From Acidobacteria bacterium UBA2994 (lineage in GTDB: Bacteria; Acidobacteriota; Vicinamibacteria; Vicinamibacterales; UBA8438): 54,610 nt of DNA. Of this stretch, positions 1 to 7,914 are shown in pieces. The position numbers and the translations under genes were made by a program. Every line of letters begins with the position of its first letter. The stretch's first letter is position 1. The stretch is taken from assembly GCA_002346545.1 (NCBI GenBank), contig DEAA01000020.1:1-54610 (forward strand), in the 5' to 3' direction. Under the pieces are notes generated by a model, which had not been told where the DNA came from, ran no database searches, and worked only from the letters and a program-made list of their open reading frames with translations.

Positions 1-285
1 GAAATACTCGGCCGGATCGAGGGCTAGACCTGGTCCGATCAGAGTGTCATACCCATGGTGATCTCCGCTGTACCAGGACGGGGCAAGCACCGCGTTTGAC
101 CGTTCGGCATTCAGTGTGCCGTAAGTGACATAGGCCAGCTGTGCGTCGGGCAGCGTGACCCCACTCTCGAGACCGAAGTCGCCAAGGGCGAACAGTTGAT
201 GTTCGTTATGCGCAGAGGGCACAGCCGGCGTGACGAAGCCCATGAGCAACGCCGGCATCAGAACGGACCTGAGACTACGGGGCAT
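1..285 (-). CDS. Exported alpha/beta hydrolase, homoserine O-acetyltransferase-like (5' part only)
   Basis: The gene starts at an ATG at 285 and runs off the left edge, leaving 95 residues. The first ~25 residues form a signal peptide (basic MPRSLRS start, hydrophobic LMPALLMGFV, Ala-Pro-Ala region). The mature start reads FGLESGVTLPDAQLAYVTYG, then NAERSNAVL, SWYSGDHHGY and LIGPGLALDP. This is the typical N-terminal strand region of MetX/homoserine-acetyltransferase-like alpha/beta hydrolases. The nucleophile Ser and the His lie outside the window, so the reaction cannot be named. A signal peptide is unusual for true cytoplasmic MetX and suggests a secreted hydrolase relative. It is divergent from the operon starting at 554. 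Confidence 0.7.
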   Translation of the reverse strand, partial: MPRSLRSVLMPALLMGFVTPAVPSAHNEHQLFALGDFGLESGVTLPDAQLAYVTYGTLNAERSNAVLAPSWYSGDHHGYDTLIGPGLALDPAEYF

Positions 286-553
286 AAAGACCTCTCCGAA
301 CGCGATAATGTGCTGTACGTGCCGATTCTAGTGCGAGCGGCGGACTCAATGCAGGGCAGGACGCCCTGCTCAGGCCCACTCCGGCGCTACGGTCAGGACC
401 AAAGAGGACCGGTTGTGGGTCCGGCTCCATTCGCGGCCTTCCACGCATACAATCAGCCCATACAATCAGAATGGGAGACGGTTTGATGCACGTGGACCGA
501 CCCGTCCCTCGTCGCATTCTCTGGCCAGTCCACATCGGCAGCACACCTAACCT
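286..553. other. Divergent intergenic region with hairpin and 10-bp direct repeat
   Basis: This is the 268-bp space between the leftward hydrolase and the rightward GNAT operon. It holds a perfect 7-bp hairpin (arms GCAGGGC and GCCCTGC, 351-369) and two direct copies of ATACAATCAG at 447-456 and 460-469, 13 bp apart. The direct repeat could be an operator, but no matching regulator gene is nearby. I see no convincing gene here. Confidence 0.3.
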
Positions 554-1204
554 ATGCTGGATCTAGGAATTAGCCCCATGCCCATGCCTGACATTGATTT
601 ACCCGAAGGATTATGGCGCGCCACACCAAACGAATGGGCGCAAGTTGGCGAGATTACAGCTGAAGCATTTGCGCACGACCCTGTCGCGTCCTGGACTTTT
701 GGCAATAGAGAGGGAATGCGGGCCGCTTTCGGTATGCTCGCCCGGCACGTCTATATAGCGCGCGGGATCTGCCATCTAGCGAAACATGGCGCAACTATGT
801 GGTTGCCTCCTGGGAAGAGCAAGAAATTGCCTCTTTGGTCTGAGTTTTATCTGGGGCTTCGGCTCATGAAGACATGTGGCATGGGAAGTATCAGCCGGTC
901 GCTAGCGACAGACGCAAAGATGAACCAGCACCGGCCAACAGAGCGACATCTCTATTGGTTCACGATTGGCGTGCTTGCAGCGGCACGTGGCCAAGGCCTG
1001 GCAAGTAAGTTGATGGACCCTATGCTCGCCCTGGCGGATCGAGAGTGTTTGCCTGTGTATCTGGAGAACACAAACCCATCAAATAGCAGTATCTATGAAT
1101 CAAGAGGGTTCGTCCGCCAAGAGATATTTTGGCCTGGTGACGGTGCTCCCCCGCTGGAAGCGATGCTCAGGACGCCCATGCGACAGGTGACGCATAGTGG
1201 ATAG
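554..1204 (+). CDS. GNAT-family N-acetyltransferase
   Basis: A 216-residue GNAT-fold protein expected to move an acyl group from acyl-CoA to an amine. The acetyl-CoA-binding motif A is visible as GVLAAARGQGLASKLM after the beta-4 strand YWFTIGVL, and the C-terminal part has LENTNPSNSSIYESRGF, the usual motif B/N-x-x-x-x-x-Y-x-x-x-GF pattern. The length is normal for a single GNAT domain. In-frame ATGs also occur at 578 and 584; no clear ribosome site decides among them. It is the first gene of a tight four-gene run, overlapping the next gene by 8 bp, so its substrate may be the amine made by the neighbouring aminotransferase. That link is inference. Confidence 0.8.
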   Translation: MLDLGISPMPMPDIDLPEGLWRATPNEWAQVGEITAEAFAHDPVASWTFGNREGMRAAFGMLARHVYIARGICHLAKHGATMWLPPGKSKKLPLWSEFYLGLRLMKTCGMGSISRSLATDAKMNQHRPTERHLYWFTIGVLAAARGQGLASKLMDPMLALADRECLPVYLENTNPSNSSIYESRGFVRQEIFWPGDGAPPLEAMLRTPMRQVTHSG

Positions 1205-2441
1205 AAAGGCCGTACTCACGCGTTATAAGCGGTATGTCAACGTAGGGACGGCGAGACTATCTGAGATGCTCGCGGCTGGCATCGAGATTCGATCGGCAAG
1301 CAATTACGTTTTCGACCACGAAGACACCCGATATCTCGATTGCGGCGGCTATAACGTTTTTCTGTTGGGTCACTGTCATCCTGAAGTTGTCTCTGCTGTA
1401 CGACACCAACTTGAAACGAATCCGCTGTCCACACGTGTGCTGGTCAACCACCAGTACGCATCGGCTGCAGAGGCGCTAGCACGTGTGGCGCCCCCAACTC
1501 TCGACTACGTGTGGCTGGCAAATTCTGGCACTGAGGCGGTAGAAGCGGCGCTCAAGGTTGCTTGGCTCGGCGGGTGTGAACATCTCATCGCGATGACCGG
1601 CGGCTACCACGGCAAGACGGTCGGCTCCTTAAGCGTCACAGGCAACCCGGTGTATCGAATGCCGTACGCGTCATTACTCCCAAAAACGGCGTTCATCCCC
1701 TTCGGTGATGTTGCGGCTTTGCGGAAAGAGCTTGATCGGGACGAACGAAGTTGCGTCATCATTGAACCCATCCAATCTGAGGCCGGGGTGGTCATCCCAC
1801 CAGACGGTTACCTTAAACAGGTCGAAGAGTCTTGTCGGGACCACGGAGCGTTCCTAGTGGTCGACGAAATATCCACTGGACTCGGCCGGATGGGCTGCTG
1901 GTGGGGTGTTTCCCATGAACAGGTCACTCCGGATGCCCTGCTTGCTGGTAAGGCTCTAAGTGGAGGGGTCATACCAGTGGCGGCTGCTATATTCTCTGCC
2001 GAGGCCTATGCACCCCTCAACCGTGACCCGTTCCTGCACACGTCAACATTTGGAGGTAATCCACTGGCGGCCGTCGCAGCGCGCACGACAGTTGAGGTAA
2101 TCGAGCGGTACGGGCTGGTGAACCGCGCGCGGCAGAGCGGTGAGGCTCTGCTGCACGAAACACGAAACATCTTCAATGAGCATTGCCCACATCTGATCAA
2201 TGACGTACGAGGCCAGGGCTTACTCATAGGCATCGAGTTCAAAGAGGAGCACCTTGCCGCTGAACTTATCCTCGAATTGATGCGCCGGCACATCATCGTT
2301 TCGCACTCCCTCAATTCGCACCAGGTCGTGAGAATTACGCCGTCGGCTCTATTGGACGACACCGACATTCATTGGCTCACCGAGGCGATGCGCGAAAGCG
2401 CGTCTCAGCTCGCCGTGAACCATAAGGACCACAGGCAATGA
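1197..2441 (+). CDS. Class III PLP-dependent aminotransferase (ornithine/4-aminobutyrate aminotransferase-like)
   Basis: A 414-residue fold-type I aminotransferase of class III. It shows LANSGTEAVEAALKVA (PLP phosphate region), GGYHGKTVGSLSVTG, the VVDEISTGLGRMG strand with the PLP-ring Asp, and the Schiff-base lysine at K252 in LLAGKALSGG. TSTFGGNPLAA follows as the second phosphate contact. Relatives move amino groups between omega-amines and 2-oxo acids or aldehydes. The start is a GTG inside the upstream GNAT gene (8-bp overlap), and its stop overlaps the next ATG (ATGA), so translation is probably coupled. With the acylating aldehyde dehydrogenase downstream, it may aminate the aldehyde that enzyme makes (inference). 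Confidence 0.88.
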   Translation: MDRKAVLTRYKRYVNVGTARLSEMLAAGIEIRSASNYVFDHEDTRYLDCGGYNVFLLGHCHPEVVSAVRHQLETNPLSTRVLVNHQYASAAEALARVAPPTLDYVWLANSGTEAVEAALKVAWLGGCEHLIAMTGGYHGKTVGSLSVTGNPVYRMPYASLLPKTAFIPFGDVAALRKELDRDERSCVIIEPIQSEAGVVIPPDGYLKQVEESCRDHGAFLVVDEISTGLGRMGCWWGVSHEQVTPDALLAGKALSGGVIPVAAAIFSAEAYAPLNRDPFLHTSTFGGNPLAAVAARTTVEVIERYGLVNRARQSGEALLHETRNIFNEHCPHLINDVRGQGLLIGIEFKEEHLAAELILELMRRHIIVSHSLNSHQVVRITPSALLDDTDIHWLTEAMRESASQLAVNHKDHRQ

Positions 2442-2884
2442 ACCAAGCTCGAATCGTCGCACACGTCAACAAAGACCCGGACGAGGTCTACGGAATGCTG
2501 ACGGACTTCAAGTCGTACCCGAAGTACGGTGATGCGATCATCAGCGCCGACGTTGAGCAGCTCGACGACAATTGCGTCCAGGTTACTTGGCAGGCCAAGC
2601 TTCGCGATGGCGTTCTGAGTTGGATAGAGAAAGATCGCTTCGATCCCGAGTCCCGCAGTATTCGTTTCGAACAGCTCGACGGCGACCTGGAAGTGTTCGA
2701 AGGAACCTGGCAAGTCGAAACGGATGGCGAGGGCAGTCGCGTCACCTTCTCCGCTCACTTTGAATTGGGCATCCCTTCTCTGGCTACATTCCTTGGACCG
2801 GTAGCCGGGCAAGCTCTTCAGGAGAATATCCAGTCCGTGTTAAGTGGTCTTTTTGGCGATCAGATCTCATTCTTGAACGACTAA
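2438..2884 (+). CDS. SRPBCC/START-like (polyketide cyclase-type) protein
   Basis: A 148-residue single-domain protein with the START/Bet v 1 (SRPBCC) pattern. It opens with a first strand ARIVAHVNKDPDEVYGMLTDFKSYPKYGD, which is the typical helix-grip beginning, then antiparallel strands (FEQLDGDLEVFEGTWQVE, SRVTFSAHFELG) and a long C-terminal helix. Members bind hydrophobic ligands; some act as aromatases/cyclases, others as coenzyme-Q-binding proteins. No catalytic residue can be assigned here. It overlaps the aminotransferase by 4 bp and ends 5 bp before the dehydrogenase gene, so it belongs to the same operon and may handle the lipophilic intermediate (inference). Confidence 0.78.
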   Translation: MNQARIVAHVNKDPDEVYGMLTDFKSYPKYGDAIISADVEQLDDNCVQVTWQAKLRDGVLSWIEKDRFDPESRSIRFEQLDGDLEVFEGTWQVETDGEGSRVTFSAHFELGIPSLATFLGPVAGQALQENIQSVLSGLFGDQISFLND

Positions 2885-2889
2885 GCTCT

Positions 2890-4704
2890 ATGTCTCTTCC
2901 TCAACCGCTCGACAAGTTGACGCCGGATGACGCTCGTTTTCTCTCCTCATTTATGACGACGCTCCGCTATTCCTCGGGCGAATGCATCTTCAAGGAAGGT
3001 GCTCCTGGCGACCGCTTCTACCTGCTAGACAAAGGTCAAGTCCGCATTGAGCTGGAACGCTCAGAGATCGATTCAGACGCGGTACTTGGCTACCTCGACA
3101 GCAACCACGTTCTTGGCGAGATTGCGCTGTTGGACGGAAAACCGCGATCAGCTAGCGCCTACGCACATACCGACATCGAGCTGCGCGAGGTTCCAACCGA
3201 AGCCTTAAACCGGTTACTCGATGAAGATCCACGCTTGTACGGGATGGTTCTCGCCGCCCTGGGTAGCTCCGCGGCGCTCAAGCTGAGACGGACCAACGAT
3301 ATGCTGGCGGACGCCATCTTTGAGGATGTCAACACTGGGATCGATGAAGTTGTTCAGCGTGCCAAGGCGGCCCAGAAGCAGGTTGCTGATTGGTCTGAAG
3401 AACGCATCGACGCAATGCTTTCCGACGTCGCCGAGGCGACCGCCAGACACTCTGTGGAATTCGCTGAAGCAACGGTTAGAGAGACTCGTATCGGTAACGT
3501 GGAAGACAAGACGTTAAAGAATCTAATGGCCAGCATCGGGGTCTACCAGTGGCTTGCTGGTCAAACGGGGGCTGGTCTTACACATGAGGACGTCACTAAC
3601 AAGGTCACCGAACTGGTACGTCCAGTCGGGGTCGTGCTTGGCTTGATCCCAATGACCAATCCCGTCGCTACTGCGGTGTTCAAGACATTGACCTGCCTCA
3701 AGGGCCGGAACGCACTCATCCTTAGTTTTCACCGCTCGACTAAGAGCGTTGGATCACAAGTGAGCGAAATGGTGCAGGAAGTTCTGATAGAACACGCTGC
3801 TCCTGTCGATCTCGTGCAGTGGATAAAGAATCGCCAGTCGCGGAAGACGACCGCAGCTTTTATGCAGCACCCGGGTGTGAACTTTATTCTAGCGACCGGC
3901 GGTACCAGAATGGTCCGAGCGGCATACCAATCTGGTACTCCGGCTATCGGCGTTGGTCCTGGGAATGCACCGACGTTGATCTGCCGCGATGCCAACATCG
4001 ATCACGCTGCGGACTGTGTGGTTACCAGCAAATCGTTCGACAACGGCCTTATCTGCGGTTCCGAGCAGAATCTAGTTGTGTGCCGCGACGTACTGTCCCG
4101 TTTTGTTGAAGGTTTGATTCAACGACGCGCTGCGGTACTCACGGAACAGGAAGTTTCCGGTTTCCGGGAAAAGGTAACCACAGGTGAAGACACTCACCTC
4201 AACCCTCTCATGGTCGGTCAAAGCGCGGATGTAATCGCTCGGAAGACCGGTATCGAGCGTGAATATCCAATCAAACTACTGGTTGTACCTACCAAGGAAG
4301 TCACTGCGGACAATCCCTTTGCACTCGAGAAGATGGCTCCCGTAATCAGCTTGTTTGTGGTCGACAACGACACACAGGGCATCAGTCTCTCGAAGAAGCT
4401 CTTGCAGCTTGAAGGTTCTGGACACACTGCCGTTATTCACACTGAGAGCCACGCACTGATCGAGCACTTCTCGACCGCCATGCCGGCTAGTCGTGTACTC
4501 GTGAATACACCGGCTTCGCACGGGGTCATCGGTTCAACGACCGGCCTTATTCCATCGCTCACGCTCGGCTGCGGCACGCTCGGCAACAACTCGACGAGTG
4601 ACAACGTCAATTTCCGGCACATGCTCAACACAACGCGCATCGCCGAATATCTACCAGAACGCATGCTGCAACTGATGCCAATGCTGAAACATATTCGAAA
4701 GTGA
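2890..4704 (+). CDS. Cyclic-nucleotide-binding domain fused to CoA-acylating aldehyde dehydrogenase
   Basis: A 604-residue two-domain protein. Residues ~10-125 form a cNMP-binding (Crp/PKA-type) beta barrel with GAPGDRFYLLDKGQVRIELE and a complete phosphate-binding cassette, LGEIALLDGKPRSASA, with E77 and R86 both present. A helical linker follows (~130-200). Residues ~200-600 match the acylating aldehyde dehydrogenase family (AdhE N-terminus/EutE type): GLIPMTNPVATAVFKTL, ILATGGTRMVRAAYQSG, AIGVGPGNAP, and the catalytic cysteine C389 in SFDNGLICGSEQ. Such enzymes interconvert acyl-CoA and aldehyde with NAD(P)H. There is no alcohol dehydrogenase half as in AdhE. The fusion suggests allosteric control by cAMP or cGMP; the domains are clear, the control is inference. 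Confidence 0.88.
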   Translation: MSLPQPLDKLTPDDARFLSSFMTTLRYSSGECIFKEGAPGDRFYLLDKGQVRIELERSEIDSDAVLGYLDSNHVLGEIALLDGKPRSASAYAHTDIELREVPTEALNRLLDEDPRLYGMVLAALGSSAALKLRRTNDMLADAIFEDVNTGIDEVVQRAKAAQKQVADWSEERIDAMLSDVAEATARHSVEFAEATVRETRIGNVEDKTLKNLMASIGVYQWLAGQTGAGLTHEDVTNKVTELVRPVGVVLGLIPMTNPVATAVFKTLTCLKGRNALILSFHRSTKSVGSQVSEMVQEVLIEHAAPVDLVQWIKNRQSRKTTAAFMQHPGVNFILATGGTRMVRAAYQSGTPAIGVGPGNAPTLICRDANIDHAADCVVTSKSFDNGLICGSEQNLVVCRDVLSRFVEGLIQRRAAVLTEQEVSGFREKVTTGEDTHLNPLMVGQSADVIARKTGIEREYPIKLLVVPTKEVTADNPFALEKMAPVISLFVVDNDTQGISLSKKLLQLEGSGHTAVIHTESHALIEHFSTAMPASRVLVNTPASHGVIGSTTGLIPSLTLGCGTLGNNSTSDNVNFRHMLNTTRIAEYLPERMLQLMPMLKHIRK

Positions 4705-4889
4705 ATCCACGGCATATTCTGCTCCCACTTGAGGTAGCAGATGATCGATTCGACCACGTTTCTGTCGGCCCCTGCTGCGGCAGTACCGGCGCTGCCGCGG
4801 ACCCAGTCTGGTCGTCGTCGACAATAATGCTCGGGCGATGGTGACTCGTGAGCGTCTGCGTATGAGTACGACGGCGGCGAGGTCAGCGG
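4705..4889. other. Intergenic, no gene seen
   Basis: Together with the repeat that follows, this makes a gene-free stretch of about 430 bp between the dehydrogenase operon and the amine oxidase. Short frames occur in several registers but none resembles a protein family or has a ribosome site. No clear T-tailed terminator is visible. Confidence 0.4.
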
Positions 4890-5048
4890 ACGTCTCCCCT
4901 ATCTCTCCCCGACTGGGGTTCACTCAGGCGTATTGCGGTGGACACCAGTGCACAGGCACCAGCCACACGAGCACAGTGAACACAGCTGAACTCTTCGCAA
5001 ATCATTTAAAATCTATAAGTTATGGTTATTTCCTCGTTCGAGTTCGAC
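4890..5048 (+). repeat. Left copy of a ~160-bp inverted repeat
   Basis: This stretch matches the reverse complement of 11723-11882 along its length, by eye at roughly 70-75% identity with small gaps. The best block is CGTGGACACCAGTGCAC-like (exact core GTGGACACCAGTGCAC, 4938-4952 region); ACACGAGCA and TTATGGT also match. The two copies point inward and bracket the 5136-11712 genes. The match ends at GGTTCGAC-like sequence, exactly where a tRNA-like 3' end begins here. No transposase is present. Confidence 0.55.
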
Positions 5049-5065
5049 TCCCGTCGCCTCCGCCA
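5042..5065 (+). other. tRNA/tmRNA-like 3'-end fragment (possible attachment-site remnant)
   Basis: These 24 bases have the layout of a tRNA-like 3' end: a T-loop TTCGACT, the 3' T-stem strand, an acceptor strand CGCCTCC, a discriminator G and an encoded CCA. The 5' T-stem strand does not pair properly and the upstream bases are AT-rich with no tRNA or tmRNA body. Only the last ~24 bases are therefore present, as left when an element integrates into the 3' end of a tRNA or ssrA gene. The intact gene is not in the window. Confidence 0.45.
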
Positions 5066-5135
5066 CTTAAGGAGCGAACCGCCTCTTTGTGATCAGGACT
5101 GACGGTGAACTTTTTCCGGGCCAGCCAGGCCGCTC

Positions 5136-7853
5136 TTGCCGGGGCCACATCTGTTATCCTCCCTTTCCGGTCTCTTCTCCAGCCTAGGCGGACTCTTGGA
5201 ACTCCGGACCGATCAGACCAAGCAGCGCATACTCAACATCGCCACGCGCGGATTGGCTCCGACGCGACGGAAGACCCACGTGCTGATCGCGGGGGCCGGT
5301 ATCGCAGGCCTTGTAGCTGCCTATGAACTGCGTCGAGCAGGTCATCGGGTGACCCTGCTGGAGGCGAGGAATCGTGTCGGTGGACGAATCTATACCGCGC
5401 GAGACGGTATCGCGAAAGGCCTCACCGCCGAGGTCGGCGCCATGCGCATCCCGACCAACCATGAGCTTACGATGTCGTATGTCCAGCGATTCGGACTGAA
5501 GACAGCCCCGTTCAAGAACGACAACCCCAACGCCTATACCTTCATCCGTGCCCAGCGAAGACGATTCTCCGATCCGGTCGATGACCTCTTCGACCTGGAG
5601 TCAGATGAGCGAGGAAAGAAGATCGGCAGTCTTCTTGACCGCGATCTTGCACCGCTGACACAACTCATCGTCGAGCAAGGCGACGACGGCTGGAGTCAGA
5701 TCCTTGATCGATGGGAACGGGCGTCTCTGCGAGATTTTCTCGTCGAGCATGGCTGGTCGGACGGTGCGATCGAGATGTTCGGCATCCTCTCAAGGCATGA
5801 ATCGCTCATGAATACATCGTTCCTGGAATTCTTCCAGGGAAGCAACGATGTGCCCCTGCCCATGGTACGTATCGTCGATGGCATGGACCGTCTTCCCAAC
5901 AAGTTTCTCCCGGAGCTTGAACCCAGTCTTAGGTATGGCGCCGTTGTCCGTCGCCTAGAACAAGGGCCTGACTACGTGCGCGTGCACTACGACAACGCCG
6001 CTGGGCACCGCTCGGTCACTGGCGATTACCTGATTGTTACCTTGCCCTACGCGGTCCTGCGGCACATCGATGTCACACCCGAGTTCAGCCAGTCGAAACA
6101 GCGGGCAATTCGTCAGATCCACTACGACAATGCATCCAAGATCTTTCTGCAGTTCCGACGACGGTTCTGGGAGGAAGAAGGGATCTTTTTCGGAACGACC
6201 GTGACAGATCTGCCGGTCCGCAATGTCGTGTATCCCGAGCACGACCACCCCACAAATCGTGGCTTACTGCTGGCGAGTTACACCTGGTCGCAAGATGCCC
6301 ACCGCTGGGCCGCACTGACGGAACCCGAACGCCTTGCGCAGGCGCTGGACAACATCACGCGCATACATCCGCCAGCTGCCGAGCATTTCGAGGCTGGCTT
6401 CTCGCATATTTGGCAGGCGGACCCCTTTGCCGGCGGAGCGTACACCGTGTTCCTCCCTGGCCAGCAGAGGCGTCTGCATCACGACATCTGCATGCCTCAG
6501 GGGCGAATACATTTCGCTGGTGAACATACAGCGCTGCATCGGTGGGTGGAGGGTGCGGTGGAGAGTGGCCTTCGGGCCGCGAGTGAGGTCGTGCACGCGT
6601 CGCAGACAGGTGAGGCGCTGGATGGGAGCGACCGTCTTGATGTATGGACGGAGTTGCCTGACCGCCTTAAGGGGCGTCGAGCGTTCGAGATCGCATCGTT
6701 GGCGATACAGCGTGACGATATCGATTTGCTTCAGGAGACCCTCGTGTTTCATCCGGAGATAGTCCAGCATCGGCAACCGAGCACGACGGCGCCGTACGAC
6801 GGCATCTACGCGGCGTCGACGCTACTGCACCACGCAGTGGGGGCGCCTTTTGGCAAGATGCCGGCCCAAGCGAAGCGCATGGTCGAAATGCTGCTTGCTA
6901 CCGGCGCAGATCCGAACGCGGTGTCTGGAGGAGGCAAGTTGATCCGGGGCACAGACACGCACATGACCGCGCTGACTCTGGTGATCAACCAGATGCCAGA
7001 GAGTCACTCCGAGACGATAGGCCTCATTGAAGGCCTCGAACAAGGCGGTGCTGATCTGGACGAGGGTAAAGGCCGTGCGCTTCATGCCGCTCTTACGGGT
7101 TCGGCCCGGAACGCGGCACTCGATCCCGCAGGACGGCACCTTCGTTCTCGTGGAGCCGTGGTTGACCTGGCATTTGCCGCCGGGCTTGGCGACGTCGAAG
7201 CAATGCAGGCATGGCTGACGACAGAGTCGTTTGAGCCTAGTGCCTACGACCGATATCGACCTGAGAGAGACAAAATAGACTCGGCTGACCGGAAGGCGGT
7301 GCTCAGTGAGGCGCTCGTCTTCGCGGCGCAAAGAAACCAGTCCGAAGCCGTCCAGCTCTTGATCGACCATGGCACTTCCGTGGACAGCCTAGCGAGCATT
7401 CACGGTATTCAGCGGTCGGCCATGCACGCTGCGAGTCAGGGTGACCACATCGAAATCGTCAAGTTGCTTCTGGGCCAAGGTGCCAATCCTCTGGTGACTG
7501 ACTCGGAATGGACGGCGACGCCACTGGCGTGGGCATGGGTGGCATCGTCGGCTCGCGTCGTCGACCACCTGTGTCAGGTTCCTGGCGGCATGGTGATCAA
7601 TGACCTCATCTATGTCGGATCTCCACAGGAGATTCAGGAGAGGCTAGCCGGACAACATCCAGACCACGGCCACGCCATGGGAACGCCAGGGATACTACTG
7701 AGGAATGCCGCGTTCGCTGGGAGAGACTCGGTGTGTGCGGTGCTCGTGGAGTTGGGCGCCGATCTGAACCTCGCGTCGGATCTTGGCCAGTTGCCCTGGC
7801 AGATCGCGCGGGACAATGGTCATGATGCCATCGCACATCAACTCAAGCCCTGA
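5136..7853 (+). CDS. FAD-dependent amine oxidase fused to ankyrin repeats
   Basis: A 905-residue fusion. Residues ~45-490 are a flavin amine oxidase (monoamine/L-amino-acid oxidase type): dinucleotide motif VLIAGAGIAGLVAAYEL with glycines 53, 55 and 58, then EARNRVGGRIYT, and the C-terminal FAD signature at ~456-478 (RIHFAGEHTALHRWVEGAVE). These enzymes oxidise amines to imines with release of peroxide. Residues ~540-905 hold at least five degenerate ankyrin repeats (MLLATGADPNAV, LLIDHGTSVDSL, VKLLLGQGANPLVTD, VLVELGADLNLASD), which usually bind proteins. The start is unclear: TTG at 5136 or TTG at 5196; the frame opens after a stop at 5106. No secretion signal is obvious. The fusion is unusual. 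Confidence 0.82.
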   Translation: MPGPHLLSSLSGLFSSLGGLLELRTDQTKQRILNIATRGLAPTRRKTHVLIAGAGIAGLVAAYELRRAGHRVTLLEARNRVGGRIYTARDGIAKGLTAEVGAMRIPTNHELTMSYVQRFGLKTAPFKNDNPNAYTFIRAQRRRFSDPVDDLFDLESDERGKKIGSLLDRDLAPLTQLIVEQGDDGWSQILDRWERASLRDFLVEHGWSDGAIEMFGILSRHESLMNTSFLEFFQGSNDVPLPMVRIVDGMDRLPNKFLPELEPSLRYGAVVRRLEQGPDYVRVHYDNAAGHRSVTGDYLIVTLPYAVLRHIDVTPEFSQSKQRAIRQIHYDNASKIFLQFRRRFWEEEGIFFGTTVTDLPVRNVVYPEHDHPTNRGLLLASYTWSQDAHRWAALTEPERLAQALDNITRIHPPAAEHFEAGFSHIWQADPFAGGAYTVFLPGQQRRLHHDICMPQGRIHFAGEHTALHRWVEGAVESGLRAASEVVHASQTGEALDGSDRLDVWTELPDRLKGRRAFEIASLAIQRDDIDLLQETLVFHPEIVQHRQPSTTAPYDGIYAASTLLHHAVGAPFGKMPAQAKRMVEMLLATGADPNAVSGGGKLIRGTDTHMTALTLVINQMPESHSETIGLIEGLEQGGADLDEGKGRALHAALTGSARNAALDPAGRHLRSRGAVVDLAFAAGLGDVEAMQAWLTTESFEPSAYDRYRPERDKIDSADRKAVLSEALVFAAQRNQSEAVQLLIDHGTSVDSLASIHGIQRSAMHAASQGDHIEIVKLLLGQGANPLVTDSEWTATPLAWAWVASSARVVDHLCQVPGGMVINDLIYVGSPQEIQERLAGQHPDHGHAMGTPGILLRNAAFAGRDSVCAVLVELGADLNLASDLGQLPWQIARDNGHDAIAHQLKP

Positions 7854-7914
7854 TGTGTTCGGCTCAGCTGCATATAAGTAAGGTGTGAATCATCGCCTCC
7901 GCGAGAGGACAAGG

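Noticed and set aside
196..486. Open frame on the plus strand over the hydrolase signal region
   Set aside because: It is antisense to a better-supported exported hydrolase and has no family features.
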